This document shows, in pieces, positions 1 to 11,605 of a stretch of DNA of 64,000 nt. Every line of letters starts with the position of its first letter. Positions within the stretch are counted from its first letter, which is position 1. Source of the stretch: Annona cherimola (taxonomy: Eukaryota; Streptophyta; Magnoliopsida; Magnoliales; Annonaceae); NCBI GenBank assembly GCA_030490835.1, contig CM059972.1:86723137-86787136 (forward strand), written 5' to 3'. The position numbers and the translations under genes are program-made. The notes under the pieces were generated by a model, which was given only the letters and a program-made list of their open reading frames with translations, was not told the origin of the DNA and ran no database searches.

Positions 1-1998
1 GGAGATCAAAACAACAAAAATCTGATAAACAAAAGAGAAAAACTGACAAACTGGTAACAATTCATCTCCTTCTTGTCGTTCTTTTAAAATTAATTGCAGC
101 GGTTCATTGGCAGGAAAAATTCTCAAGCAAATATGGAGGTCAATTCAAAGAACGACGAATGCGAGAAAATCTGGAGGCAAGAAAAAAATCAGGGAAATGC
201 GAAAGTTAGAATTGGTTAACATAAGATGATTAAATTGTAGTCAGGCTGATGACTTTAAACCAAACGCTTTTGAAAGGCAACCCGAACTTTTCCTCTTTCT
301 TTCAGGAGAGTTTTAGTTTTAGTTTTTCTTTTAATTATTTTTATTTTAAAATTTTGATTCTTTTTAATTTGGAGCTTTATTGGTTATTTTTCAGAGCCTA
401 CATAGAAGGAAGCACCATGGGATGAAAATTTGGTTCAACTAGCAAAAGTAGAGAAGTTAACATCTCACATCCTTTACAACTACTCCCTTTATTTTGATCT
501 ATCATTTTGATGGCATGATTTACATTGAGGACAATGTCAATTTCAAGTGTGGGGGTGAATGTGTTGCATTATTTTCTTTTAAAAAATTCCTCTCACTATC
601 CTGATGATTATAATTTTTGTCACGTTTTGAAAGAATTTTTGAAAATTTTTGCACATTTCTGAACTTTGAACTAATTGAGACCCCATTTTGAGTTCTTGTA
701 AGTCCTATAAGCATACCAAACTTAGAATTTCAAAATCTTTTAGTTATACAAATAACTGAATCCTAGTGAGATGTTAAATATGTTTTCGAACATGTACTTG
801 TTGAAAATACTTGAATTCTCTATCCTAAATCACTTGATGAACCTTATATACTCATATACCACTTCTGTTTTCTTTCAAAATTAGATCAATCCTTTCTAAT
901 TTATCAAAGGTTATTTCTAGTACACACAATTGGTCATTAAAAAAGGTAGCTTTTTCCATATACGTGAAAATCTTATTCTTGTTAAAGAATTTCCAAAGCT
1001 AAAACTCAATTTGCTTTGTTTATGGATATGATTAAGGCATTCTTTTCCTAAGAGCCTATTTTAAGAGTATAACACTCGTTTACTCCTATTGAGTCTGGAT
1101 TTAAATGTTTTTTCGAACCTCAATTCCCACTTAATTGAGCCAATTTTGAATCTGAATTTTGAGCTTAAAAGAATAATGGGAATAAGGTTTGATCACTTGG
1201 CTTGTGCAAATGATAAAAATGATTTCCTACATACCATTGTTGGTCCCGAGTTTATGGCAATACCCGAGAGGGGAGGATTGAATTGGGTAATTAAAAATTC
1301 TTTGCTTAATTAGAAACTTTCCCCCTTGTAAATTAGTCCCCTTGATGAAACGTCCAACAAGTTAGAATGAGAGGGTGCAGTAGAAAGATAAAACATAAGC
1401 AATCAAACCACACAAATAGACAGTAATATATAGTGGTTCGGGCAACCTTCCCTACTCCACTCTTCCAAGCATGCACCCGTTGTGTCTTGGATTCCACTAT
1501 TGTATTATCAATACAGTTTAGAGCACCCGCTCTCTTCTAAATTTTAGCTCTAAGGGGCATATACAACCTCAGCACAAGTAGGTGACAAGTTCTACTTCAA
1601 TCATACTCTACATTGCCTTCACTTGGTTTCAGTCTCCAATACCAAACTAAGTGGGAAAAATAAGTAATCAATAAATAAAAAAAGATCTACATGTTAAATA
1701 TTATGTATGCAGATTCGAGTGCGTAGAAGAAATTGTAAAAGCAGTTATGGATGGAGCAGTACAACTTTCAACAGTTTAAATGCAAAATTCTTCTTGAAAC
1801 TTCTTGTAGATCACTTAATTGCTAGAGAGAGTGGAAAGTAAGCTCATTCAATATTTTTCCAACTCCATTTACGTTCACTTGATGCTCCTTAAATAATGAG
1901 AAGTAAATTCGAATGTTTGGAGGTAGGTGGCGCGCATTTAATGCACCAACGTTTCGAATTTTTTCAACCGTTGTGAGCCAAGTTGCATTTGGAGTTGA
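1..1998. other. Non-coding, Gypsy-derived stretch without a gene
   Basis: No open frame here resembles a known protein, and the short frames are broken and AT-rich. The one clear landmark is the purine-rich tract at 526-556, typical of the 3' end of Gypsy (Tat/Athila-type) elements, so the first 525 bases are probably the tail of such an element and the bases after the tract probably its LTR or 3' region. No LTR end or target duplication could be fixed. A stretch around 1430-1500 has the look of dispersed plant repeat sequence. Confidence 0.45.
526..556 (+). other. Polypurine tract of a Gypsy-type retrotransposon
   Basis: A tract beginning TGAGGACAATGTC and ending in AAGTGTGGGGG matches the conserved 3' polypurine region of plant Tat/Athila Gypsy elements, which primes plus-strand DNA synthesis just upstream of the 3' LTR. 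A second, related tract lies at 3640-3672 in the same orientation. Confidence 0.6.
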
Positions 1999-2755
1999 CT
2001 TGGTATGCGACTTCATTCAAGTCGCAGACTGGAGTCGACTTCGGGAATGACTTCGACCTTCAGCTTTCAACTCAAGTTCTATGCTCAAGTCGACTTGGTC
2101 TTGGACTTGACCCAAGTCGCAGGTGGAGTCGACTTCGGATGCGACTTCACCAGCCATATGTCTTGTTGGAACTTCAAAGCATTGCTTGTGATCTACATGT
2201 TGTGCATGGCCTTCTTTTCTTCTCTTTTCAAGTACATGGATCTTTATTTGATATGCATTACGATTCTTGAGTTGTGCAATACATTAGTCTCTTGAAAGAA
2301 ATCCTCTTTAGTGGCCTTGATTCATGATTATCATTGCTTCTTGATTTTGATTTCCATCTCAAGGAGTCTCAGAAACAATATAAGGTTGCTTTGTACTTAA
2401 GTCGTAGGCTTGAATCGACTTGGAGTACAAAGTCACCCAAGTCGCATACTTAGGTCGACTTGAGATGTGATTTTACCTAAGTCGCATGGCGAAGTCAACT
2501 TGAAGTGCAACTTAACTCTGACATTTTCGAAGTCTGTAGTCGAGGCTTACCCAAGTCACAGGTGGAGTCGACTTGAGGTTGCGATTTCACTAAAGTCGCA
2601 TGCGAAGTCGACTTCGGTTGTGAATTCGCCTGTCTCCGAGTCTTAATTTCATCTCTATCGATTTTTGGGCATTTGAAGTCGATCCTGAAGTCGACTTGGG
2701 TATTGACTTGACCTAAGTTAATGCCTGAGTCGACTTGGGTTTGCGACTTAACCTG
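1999..2755. repeat. Array of GTCGAC-centred degenerate short repeats
   Basis: About nine copies of the palindromic core AGTCGACTT (near 2035, 2091, 2127, 2413, 2452, 2567, 2608, 2690 and 2729) alternate with AAGTCGCA and GCGACTT motifs. Spacing is irregular, roughly 30-45 bases in the dense parts, with a gap near 2160-2400. The repeats open two overlapping short frames (1983-2270 and 2005-2295), but these look like products of the repeat rather than genes. The motif is its own reverse complement, so orientation is undefined. Confidence 0.7.
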
Positions 2756-3639
2756 CTATCTTTTGAACTTTAATTTTATACACCTTAGCATCACTTAGCA
2801 ACCTCATTAGTACTTAAATATTTCTCAAATTGAGTTGTTAATCATCAAAACATGGATTGTGTTTAATTTACCTTAAATTCAAACAACCCTGAAATATGGT
2901 GAGGGGAGTTGTTTATAATAAAAATAACTTCCTAAATACCCTGAAATATGGTAAAGGGAGTTATTTGTAAAAAGAAAGAGAGTTTCCTAGATTTTTTTAA
3001 AATATGATGAGGGGAATTATTGTCAGACTTGGTTTGAAAAAAAATTTAATGTTAAACCAAGGGTAAGAACAGACTTGAAAGAGAATGAAAGCACTAAGTG
3101 TGGAGGTAACATTATTTCCTACTGCAAAATGAGACTCAAATCAAAGTGAAGATGGCTCGATTTTTGAAATTTTATTTTTTGTGCTAAACCTAATTGTTGT
3201 CCCACCAAGTCCTTATGATCCATGAATTGGTTGATTGAATTAGTTGATTGAATTGGTAGAGAAAATTTGGATGTAAGACTTTGATGAGATGTATATAAGT
3301 TAATTTCACTGATATTTTTTCTGCATCACTATCATTACTTGAATTGTTGAATGTGTGTATTGAATAACCAAATAAAAAGGGAGAATATTTGATAACTAGG
3401 AGTTTATATTATAGAAGTTTTTAAACTCTTAGTGATTGAAAGCATAAACAGTAACGGGATGTATAGTATTAATCTAATGAAAAGGGATTTTTGATTAAGA
3501 TTTTGACAAGTGCTCTGTTTCAAAGTCTTTTATTCAACATCCTCACTAGTTTTGATGATCATTTATATTTAGTTTTTTCTCAAAGTTCTTGAAAGGCCAA
3601 TTCTTAAAATTCTGTGATTTGATTATTTCGTATTCGCTT
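2756..3639. repeat. Non-coding stretch with three short repeats of a purine-rich motif
   Basis: Three imperfect copies of a unit of about 60 bases containing CCTGAAATATGGTGAGGGG lie near 2888, 2940 and 2995. They resemble repeated polypurine tracts, as expected close to the 3' end of a retrotransposon. The rest, up to the tract at 3640, has no recognisable gene. Confidence 0.45.
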
Positions 3640-3672
3640 GAGGACAAGCAAAGGTTCAAGTGTGGGGATATT
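3640..3672 (+). other. Polypurine tract of a second Gypsy-type element
   Basis: The sequence GAGGACAAGCAAAGGTTCAA followed by GTGTGGGG is the classic 3' end signature of Tat-lineage Gypsy elements. It is followed directly by TGTTGAGTC at 3673, which fits an LTR start. Confidence 0.7.
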
Positions 3673-4322
3673 TGTTGAGTCACATTTATATTATGAATTT
3701 TGATTATTAATTGAGAAAATTTTGAGTGTTTAAGATGCTTTAAATCATATTTTGATTGATTTAGCTTTACAAAACATAAAACACTCATGATTGACTAATT
3801 TGTGTAAAGCAGGAGGAATACGTGCAATTTTAGTATACAATCTGGACAAATTGATAAACTTCGATGAAAGCGAGAGTAAAATGCAAATTCAAGACTCAAA
3901 TTTGAAGCAAAACTGCGTTTCAAGCAAAGCACTATTCATACGCAGTTATTGTTCATGTGTGGTACTGTTCACGCGCAACTGTTCAACACGTTATTGTTCA
4001 TGTGCAACTATTCATACGCATACTATTTGCGCATTGTTCATGCGCACTATTCACCTCTATATAAACACTTGTGGGAAATATCCTACGGCATCTGAAAAAT
4101 TCCTGAGAGCTTGGGTTGAAGTCCGAAAAGCGAGAAAAGGCATAGAGCATGAGGTAAGAGGCGAAGCGGCGAGTTGCGTAGAGCAGCCGACATACCATCG
4201 GGACTTCCAACCAATAAGCTTTTCTATCTGTTTTCATTTTTAATTTTAATTACATTGTTTAAGATGGGTTTAAATTTTAATTTTATTGTGGACTTAAACA
4301 TGTTTGGCTAAGCCCTAAATCT
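3673..4322 (+). repeat. Start of a Gypsy-type LTR (U3 and TATA region)
   Basis: The LTR begins TGTTGAGTC right after the polypurine tract. From about 3920 to 4050 it holds a chain of short imperfect repeats of the form TTGTTCATGCGC / CTATTCATACGC, a pattern seen in the U3 of several plant Gypsy LTRs. A TATA box, CTATATAAAC, lies at 4057-4066. The 150-codon open frame across 3791-4243 is rich in the repeat-encoded residues and matches no protein I recognise, so I treat it as chance. The LTR's 3' end could not be fixed because the 313-bp tandem array follows. Confidence 0.6.
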
Positions 4323-6205
4323 AAGATTTATGATGTAACATGCGTACAATGTAGCGTGGTGTGTGATTTTAATTTATTTATGATGGATATTATTGTTAAT
4401 TTAATATCTTGTGATTTTAATGCTTGTTTTGTACATAGGCCCGTACTTTGGCATGATTCCATATATTAGGTGATGGAACCGAGCGGTGAAAATCTAATAT
4501 ACGATAATCAAGATATTAAACCTGAAAATCTAAGACTATAAGAATAGGCATGATAACCTTGAGAAATTTCACGAACAAGTCACAGAACTTAATGGATTCT
4601 AATTAACTTAATCTCATGAGAATAGGTGATAAAGAAAGATTTATGATGTAACATGCGTACAATGTAGCGTGGTGTGTGATTTTAATTTATTTATGATGGA
4701 TATTATTGTTAATTTAATATCTTGTGATTTTAATGCTTGTTTTGTACATAGGCCCGTACTTTGGCATGATTCCATATATTAGGTGATGGAACCGAGCGGT
4801 GAAAATCTAATATACGATAATCAAGATATTAAACCTGAAAATCTAAGACTATAAGAATAGGCATGATAACCTTGAGAAATTTCACGAACAAGTCACAGAA
4901 CTTAATGGATTCTAATTAACTTAATCTCATGAGAATAGGTGATAAAGAAAGATTTATGATGTAACATGCGTACAATGTAGCGTGGTGTGTGATTTTAATT
5001 TATTTATGATGGATATTATTGTTAATTTAATATCTTGTGATTTTAATGCTTGTTTTGTACATAGGCCCGTACTTTGGCATGATTCCATATATTAGGTGAT
5101 GGAACCGAGCGGTGAAAATCTAATATACGATAATCAAGATATTAAACCTGAAAATCTAAGACTATAAGAATAGGCATGATAACCTTGAGAAATTTCACGA
5201 ACAAGTCACAGAACTTAATGGATTCTAATTAACTTAATCTCATGAGAATAGGTGATAAAGAAAGATTTATGATGTAACATGCGTACAATGTAGCGTGGTG
5301 TGTGATTTTAATTTATTTATGATGGATATTATTGTTAATTTAATATCTTGTGATTTTAATGCTTGTTTTGTACATAGGCCCGTACTTTGGCATGATTCCA
5401 TATATTAGGTGATGGAACCGAGCGGTGAAAATCTAATATACGATAATCAAGATATTAAACCTGAAAATCTAAGACTATAAGAATAGGCATGATAACCTTG
5501 AGAAATTTCACGAACAAGTCACAGAACTTAATGGATTCTAATTAACTTAATCTCATGAGAATAGGTGATAAAGAAAGATTTATGATGTAACATGCGTACA
5601 ATGTAGCGTGGTGTGTGATTTTAATTTATTTATGATGGATATTATTGTTAATTTAATATCTTGTGATTTTAATGCTTGTTTTGTACATAGGCCCGTACTT
5701 TGGCATGATTCCATATATTAGGTGATGGAACCGAGCGGTGAAAATCTAATATACGATAATCAAGATATTAAACCTGAAAATCTAAGACTATAAGAATAGG
5801 CATGATAACCTTGAGAAATTTCACGAACAAGTCACAGAACTTAATGGATTCTAATTAACTTAATCTCATGAGAATAGGTGATAAAGAAAGATTTATGATG
5901 TAACATGCGTACAATGTAGCGTGGTGTGTGATTTTAATTTATTTATGATGGATATTATTGTTAATTTAATATCTTGTGATTTTAATGCTTGTTTTGTACA
6001 TAGGCCCGTACTTTGGCATGATTCCATATATTAGGTGATGGAACCGAGCGGTGAAAATCTAATATACGATAATCAAGATATTAAACCTGAAAATCTAAGA
6101 CTATAAGAATAGGCATGATAACCTTGAGAAATTTCACGAACAAGTCACAGAACTTAATGGATTCTAATTAACTTAATCTCATGAGAATAGGTGATAAAGA
6201 AAATT
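4323..6205 (+). repeat. Six near-identical 313-bp tandem repeats
   Basis: The marker TTATGATGTAACATGCG occurs at 4328, 4641, 4954, 5267, 5580 and 5893, exactly 313 bases apart each time. I saw no difference between the copies by eye. The array starts inside sequence that looks like the downstream part of a Gypsy LTR and ends at 6205, where the next unit would begin but different sequence follows. The unit has no useful open frame. Such uniformity means either very recent amplification or homogenisation, or a collapsed or duplicated assembly. Confidence 0.95.
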
Positions 6206-6924
6206 ATGGTACTCCTTGTAGGTTTTGAGAAAAGGTGCAAGGATAAATTAGGGTTTGTTCTCCTTTAACAAATAATATTCGGATTAAATAATTACATCGC
6301 TACTCATTGCAAAAGTCGCATGTGAAATCCTAGACCCTAGGTACTCACATCCTTGTTTTCTACTACTCGTTCTAATTTTCAATTTTATTTTCTCTTCTCA
6401 CTTTTCTACTTTCTATTTCATTTTATTTACTATATTCTCTTCATATTCGATAAGAAAATGTTTAAAAAGCAAAGTTTATAGTCCAGAATTCCATATGGAT
6501 CGATATTTTATATACTACAATCTACGACCCTTGCACTTGCAATGAGATTGCAAACAATCATCCATCAATTGTATGATCATGAAAAATGAATGACATGATT
6601 GAATCAAAAAGCTTTATGACCTTTTCTAGTAGAATGTATAATTAGAAATGTTTGTAAAAATGGAATTTTTTTTGTAGAAATGCTTGTAACAAGTAATTTT
6701 TTTTTTGTATCACCCACATTTGATGATTAGGCATGTAATGGAAGTGCACCTAGAGACAGTACAATGAGGCTATTGCCTCTACCAAACAATTGAACCCTAG
6801 ACCTCTCATTCACACCACTATGCACACTCATGTCAATCATTTAAACATACAATAAACATATAAAAAAGTGATTAGGGTCAAATAAGAAGAACTATTTGGT
6901 GTAGTTATATTAAATAATTTAAAG
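6206..6924. other. AT-rich non-coding stretch
   Basis: No gene or clear element boundary is visible. The first 150 bases are probably the rest of the Gypsy LTR or leader that contains the tandem array. T and A homopolymer runs occur near 6670 and 6700. Confidence 0.4.
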
Positions 6925-7273
6925 AGGCATGATCTTGTTAACGTGTTAAAACTTTTTAAATTTATTTTGTTTTTTCTTCCATAAACTTATTAATCTAAGT
7001 GCATTTAATGTATAAATCAAACTTTATCAATTTTAAAGATGTGTATACATATATATTTTAGATTTTTAAACACAAGATACTATTAAAAAATGATTAAAAT
7101 ACCCCTATGTTTAAAAATTTAAAAGATATATATATATCCAAAAATGGTAATTCTTGATTTATATATTAAATACATCTAGATTAGAGAAAAAGGCAAAAAA
7201 AACTAACAAATAAGTGTATCGACACGGGCTAAGTAATGGCATATCTAGCCTAGACTAACAAGATCCTGCCACT
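6925..7273. mobile_element. Mutator-like MITE with imperfect terminal inverted repeats
   Basis: The left end, GGCATGATCTTGTTA, is matched in inverted orientation by the right end, whose reverse complement reads GGCAGGATCTTGTTA. AT-rich direct repeats, AATTTAAAG on the left and AATTTAAAA on the right, look like an 8-9 bp target duplication, which would fit Mutator-like elements. There is no coding capacity. The inner sequence resembles the fold-back element at 37141-37572 in base composition but not closely in sequence. Confidence 0.6.
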
Positions 7274-8173
7274 AATTTAAAATTATTGACTTTTGATACA
7301 ACTCTAGAAGAGCAAAATGTTCTCATAGGAAGTTGAATTTAGAAAGTAATATTTATGTTAATTTATTCAGAATATTAGGATTAACGAAAATAAATAATTT
7401 ATTCAACATTTATTTCATAAACTAGTACAGAAAGTAAAAAATGACTAAATTCTAAGAATTTCAAAAGGAGAAGAATGTTTTAGGAATTATCCAACAATAA
7501 GTTTTAAATGAGCTAAAAAGCACCACGAAAGTTGCTTATAGCCCACCAACACACTTTCTAATGTAACCTACCTAAAATTTTTTTGTGACTTACTTTGCAC
7601 AACTGAGCCAGACATTTAGACATTTTGAAAATAAAAGCCGCGTCAAATTTCTTCTGTACTTATCTAATTTAATTAAGTATACTAGAAACCATAAAAAATC
7701 GCCACTATGAAAATTTTCTACATTCTTTTTTTGGTGAGCAATTTTTGCATTTCTTAGTTGTAGATAAAAATACTAAAATTAGCTGAATTATATGCAACTA
7801 CAATTAAAATATTATTATTTAATAAACATTTTTATTTTAATGATGACTTACTACTCATAACAAAATTATTATAGATAGAATTTATAATGTGTGGCTTGGT
7901 AGCGAATTTCTTCTTCATTAAAGATAGCCTAATTTTTTTGTACAAAATCCTTATTACTGTCACAACACAAATAACATATAACATGTAAATGTACCTCAAC
8001 AGACGAAAAAGGGGAGAAAACAGCCGTTATAACAGCCCGTACTTTGTCACAAACAGATTCACAGAAAACCATAAGCACTGTTCTTCGGTCGAAAGACCAA
8101 TATCTCAATTGATGCCCATCCCAGACGATCCTGTACAAAACTTCATAACCTATACAACCTGAAAGCTGCACGA
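7274..8173. other. Non-coding; may include the 3' flank of the RING pseudogene
   Basis: Bases 7274-7900 are AT-rich with no recognisable content. Bases 7935-8173 lie just downstream, on the minus strand, of the RING-finger reading frame and are less AT-rich, so they could be its 3' untranslated region. An 82-codon frame there (7929-8177, minus) resembles nothing I know. Confidence 0.35.
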
Positions 8174-8985
8174 TCAAACGTTGAAGATCTTTATTACCTG
8201 ATCAATCTTTGCACGACAGATCGGGCATCCCAACTTTTTGGCTTTGCCATCACTCAAACAATGCAAGCAACCAACCGCATGGCCACATGGAACACATGCT
8301 ACCTCTTTAGGAGCAGCCCAACATATTACGCAGAACCTAGAAGCACTAACATCATCTTTCATTTTATCCATCAATGGCTTGATCGCCATAGCAGGCATGG
8401 GTAACTCTCTTGGGCTAGAGTCAATAGACGGATAATGAATTGGACCCTCATCTACGCCATCTGTAGTAATTGGTAGGGCGGAAGGAATTGAAGGAATTCC
8501 TTGAGGAATGCTTAGAGCAGCAGCACTGGAATCCATTGAAGGATGATGCTGCTGCTGCTTTGTTTGACTGGCATTTACACCACAATCTGGTGCATCCCAA
8601 CCATTATATGCATCACCGTTGGCAGGCGCATCAACTAATCGACTGCTGCTCTGTTCTGAAGGTGGCAGGAGCCATTGCGATGGGCCCCAGCCATTACAGC
8701 TTGCACTGTTTTCAGAACTCACCCAACCATTCGTGTCTCTTACTTGGGAACCTTGCAGAGTACGAATGACTTCTGGTCTTTCCGCATAGTTGACTGATAG
8801 GAGGCATTGATGGCCATGGCTAATTCTAAATCTTCTTAAGAAGGTGGCACCGAAGGCGGAGTGGCGACCTGGTTAATTAGACAGATACATGCGACAACAG
8901 TCATGCAATGTCTCAACTGGGAAGCTTTATCCGCATGTGGCGCAAGGATTACAAAACATCGGATGAAATTTTCCATGAAGAATGA
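8174..8985 (-). pseudogene. XBAT35-like RING-finger E3 ubiquitin ligase, 3' part, decayed
   Basis: The last 182 codons (8722 down to 8174) end in a C3HC4 RING finger: CVICW, then CVPCGHAVGC, then CPICRAKIDQVIKIF next to the stop. This C-terminal arrangement, with the IDQVIK tail, is typical of the plant XBAT34/XBAT35 ankyrin-RING ubiquitin ligases. The serine- and tryptophan-rich linker (repeated NGW motifs) also fits. Upstream, the conserved EDLELAMAINASYQS block is recognisable at about 8790-8835, but it is preceded by an in-frame stop (S-stop-E). It is separated from the RING frame by a one-base deletion where ATG-GCG would be expected (near 8788). Further upstream, to about 8985, only degenerate traces remain, and the ankyrin repeats are absent. 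The RING itself keeps all its metal ligands. I infer a pseudogene or captured 3' fragment; a gene using only the last exon is less likely. Confidence 0.75.
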
Positions 8986-9825
8986 GCAGTTAAAGATGTC
9001 CTTCGCTCCTAAATCTCAAAAGGACCATAATGACAAAAGATAACAGTTGAAGTTTCTCAAGCAGTGATTTTCAACTCCCAGCATCCATAAAGTATATCGA
9101 AGCAATTCATTCCATGGCAACAATTTGCACAAAAATTGTTCTTAAAATCTCATGATGATATACGCTCATCAAAATTCTACCAGTATTTGTGGCCTAAGTG
9201 TCCAATTAGGGGCTCATCATAGGTGTTGTGAGCTTTGATAATTGCCTAGACACCATGTAAGCTTGCTTTTTGCTAGCTAACCCCAAAGGCTTTTCCATAT
9301 TTCACAAATACCTCTGGCATTACAATCCATTATAAAATATTTTTCATATTCTTTTCTCCTAACTTAATGGTCATTTGTTGGAGGACTACAATGCTAAGAG
9401 CATTAGTGCGCGCACACCTCCCCCCTCAACAATAAGAAAAAAAGCATCTCACTCGTATTCTTGCAGTGAGCAAAGTGACTTGATGTTGGGCACAATTGGA
9501 TAAAAGCCTAGGGGCATCCATGAAAACAACTACTTTAATCAAGATGGTTTATTGAATCTTAGACAAATCCATTGAATTCATCTAGCACATCATCATGATC
9601 CTTAATCAAATCATTTTCATGGATTGTTGATGAAAACATTACCAAAAATCATTTCCCAAGGCCAAGGGTGAAATAAATAACATGATAGAATCCACAACAA
9701 TCACATAAAAATGATTGAAAAATATGGTAGTAGTGGAGGGAAAAAGTTTTAGATGAAAATTTTTTGTTTTGGTGAATAACAAATGCATCCTAATTTGACA
9801 ACTGATGCCAAATAAAGAGAACAGA
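8986..9825. other. Non-coding stretch between the RING and UBA fragments
   Basis: No open frame resembling a protein was found on either strand. The sequence is moderately AT-rich and could be intronic or intergenic. No terminal repeats that would tie the two flanking gene fragments into one element were seen. Confidence 0.4.
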
Positions 9826-9833
9826 AGACATGC

Positions 9834-10259
9834 CCTAGGCATCTCGTCAATGTCTGGATCATTATCTTTTTCAACAACCCAATTTACAGCAGCATCAAGG
9901 CTAGTGTTACCTAGAAAGAACACAATAAATTCACTTAAGCCCACCAAATCTAATTGAAAAAAAGATTATAGGCATGGATTTGAGTATAAGATCAAGAATA
10001 AAATCTATGTCAATTATGATCTATGAAAATAAATAAATCGTAAGTTCACCAGAATTCATGGAGGTGTTCATTAAGAGTAATAATATATTAAACAAAGTCA
10101 ATTGGAAGCTGAAGTGCAAATTAGAAATGAAAAAGGAGCATTCTCGTTATTTATTAATGCCCCACCAGAATAATGGAGTGCTCTTGTGGTACGAGCTGTT
10201 GGGAATCCCATTGATTCTAGTTTGTTGAGCAGATTCTTATCAACTTCTGGAACAACCAT
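9834..10259 (-). pseudogene. UBA-domain protein fragment, two exons
   Basis: Exon one (10259 to 10166) encodes MVVPEVDKNLLNKLESMGFP and runs on to RALHYSG. Exon two (9910 to about 9834) continues GNTSLDAAVNWVVE and DNDPDIDEMP. Joined at a GT donor (10165) and an AG acceptor (9911), they give one UBA domain with the MGF loop and the AAVNWVVEHENDPDIDEMP-type tail of plant UBA/PUB proteins such as the one encoded by Arabidopsis At1g04850. The frame is continuous across the splice (phase 1). No clear donor follows exon two, and no PUB domain or further exons were found within the window, so this is a gene fragment. A Copia element sits 176 bases upstream of the first codon, at 10441, and would have cut off any original promoter. 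Confidence in the UBA call is high; whether anything is expressed is unknown. Confidence 0.75.
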
Positions 10260-10484
10260 CTCTATATTGAAATGTAAAAAGCCATGTTGGACAACCAAAA
10301 AATCAAAATGAGGAAATATACAAAGAATCAATTTCAGTGAAGACCAACTAGCATCACTCCTAATAATAGTATAACGAAACAGTATGTCAATGACCAAAAC
10401 ACCGTTGCATCATGAAAAGAAAGAACCTTTATGCACATCTTGTTAGGATTTTCAAATTTATATAACTATAATATAGTTTAATAG

Positions 10485-11157
<673 letters not shown>

Positions 11158-11605
11158 AGTTGTGTACCTAAGTGCTCCTTTCTCATTCAGACATATCTTA
11201 TCTCCTTGAAGATATTGTGTTGTCTCTATTCAGACATCCCACAGCTTGTCTTGATTCAGACATTATTGTCTTAATCAAGTTTTTGTAGTTTTACCATATT
11301 ATTTTGAAATTCTCTCCATTCAACTAAGAATTTTATTTTCAAGTGTTCGTGTGTCTAAAAAAGGTGTTGCTTCTTATTCTAGTTCAAGTTTCACTTTTTG
11401 TATCCTGGGGGTAACTGCAAAATTACCCTAACCAGCAAATAGGGTAGCAAAGTTGTTTTAAGGAAAGTGACGTCGTAACATACCTAAAGTGAAACTAGAT
11501 TTTAATTTCGCTTTTCTTACTTTCCTTAATTTTTTCTTTTTTATATTTTCCCCAACAATCTTAAGATAATTTTTTCCAGTCTTGTCCCTTTTTTATTATT
11601 TATAA

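Noticed and set aside
1983..2295. Two overlapping frames of about 95 codons
   Set aside because: They are produced by the GTCGAC repeat array and overlap each other in different frames.
3791..4243. 150-codon open frame on the plus strand
   Set aside because: It covers the LTR repeat chain and TATA region, its composition follows the repeats, and it resembles no protein.
4323..6205. CRISPR-like array
   Set aside because: The 313-bp units are contiguous with no unique spacers, and the genome is a plant's.
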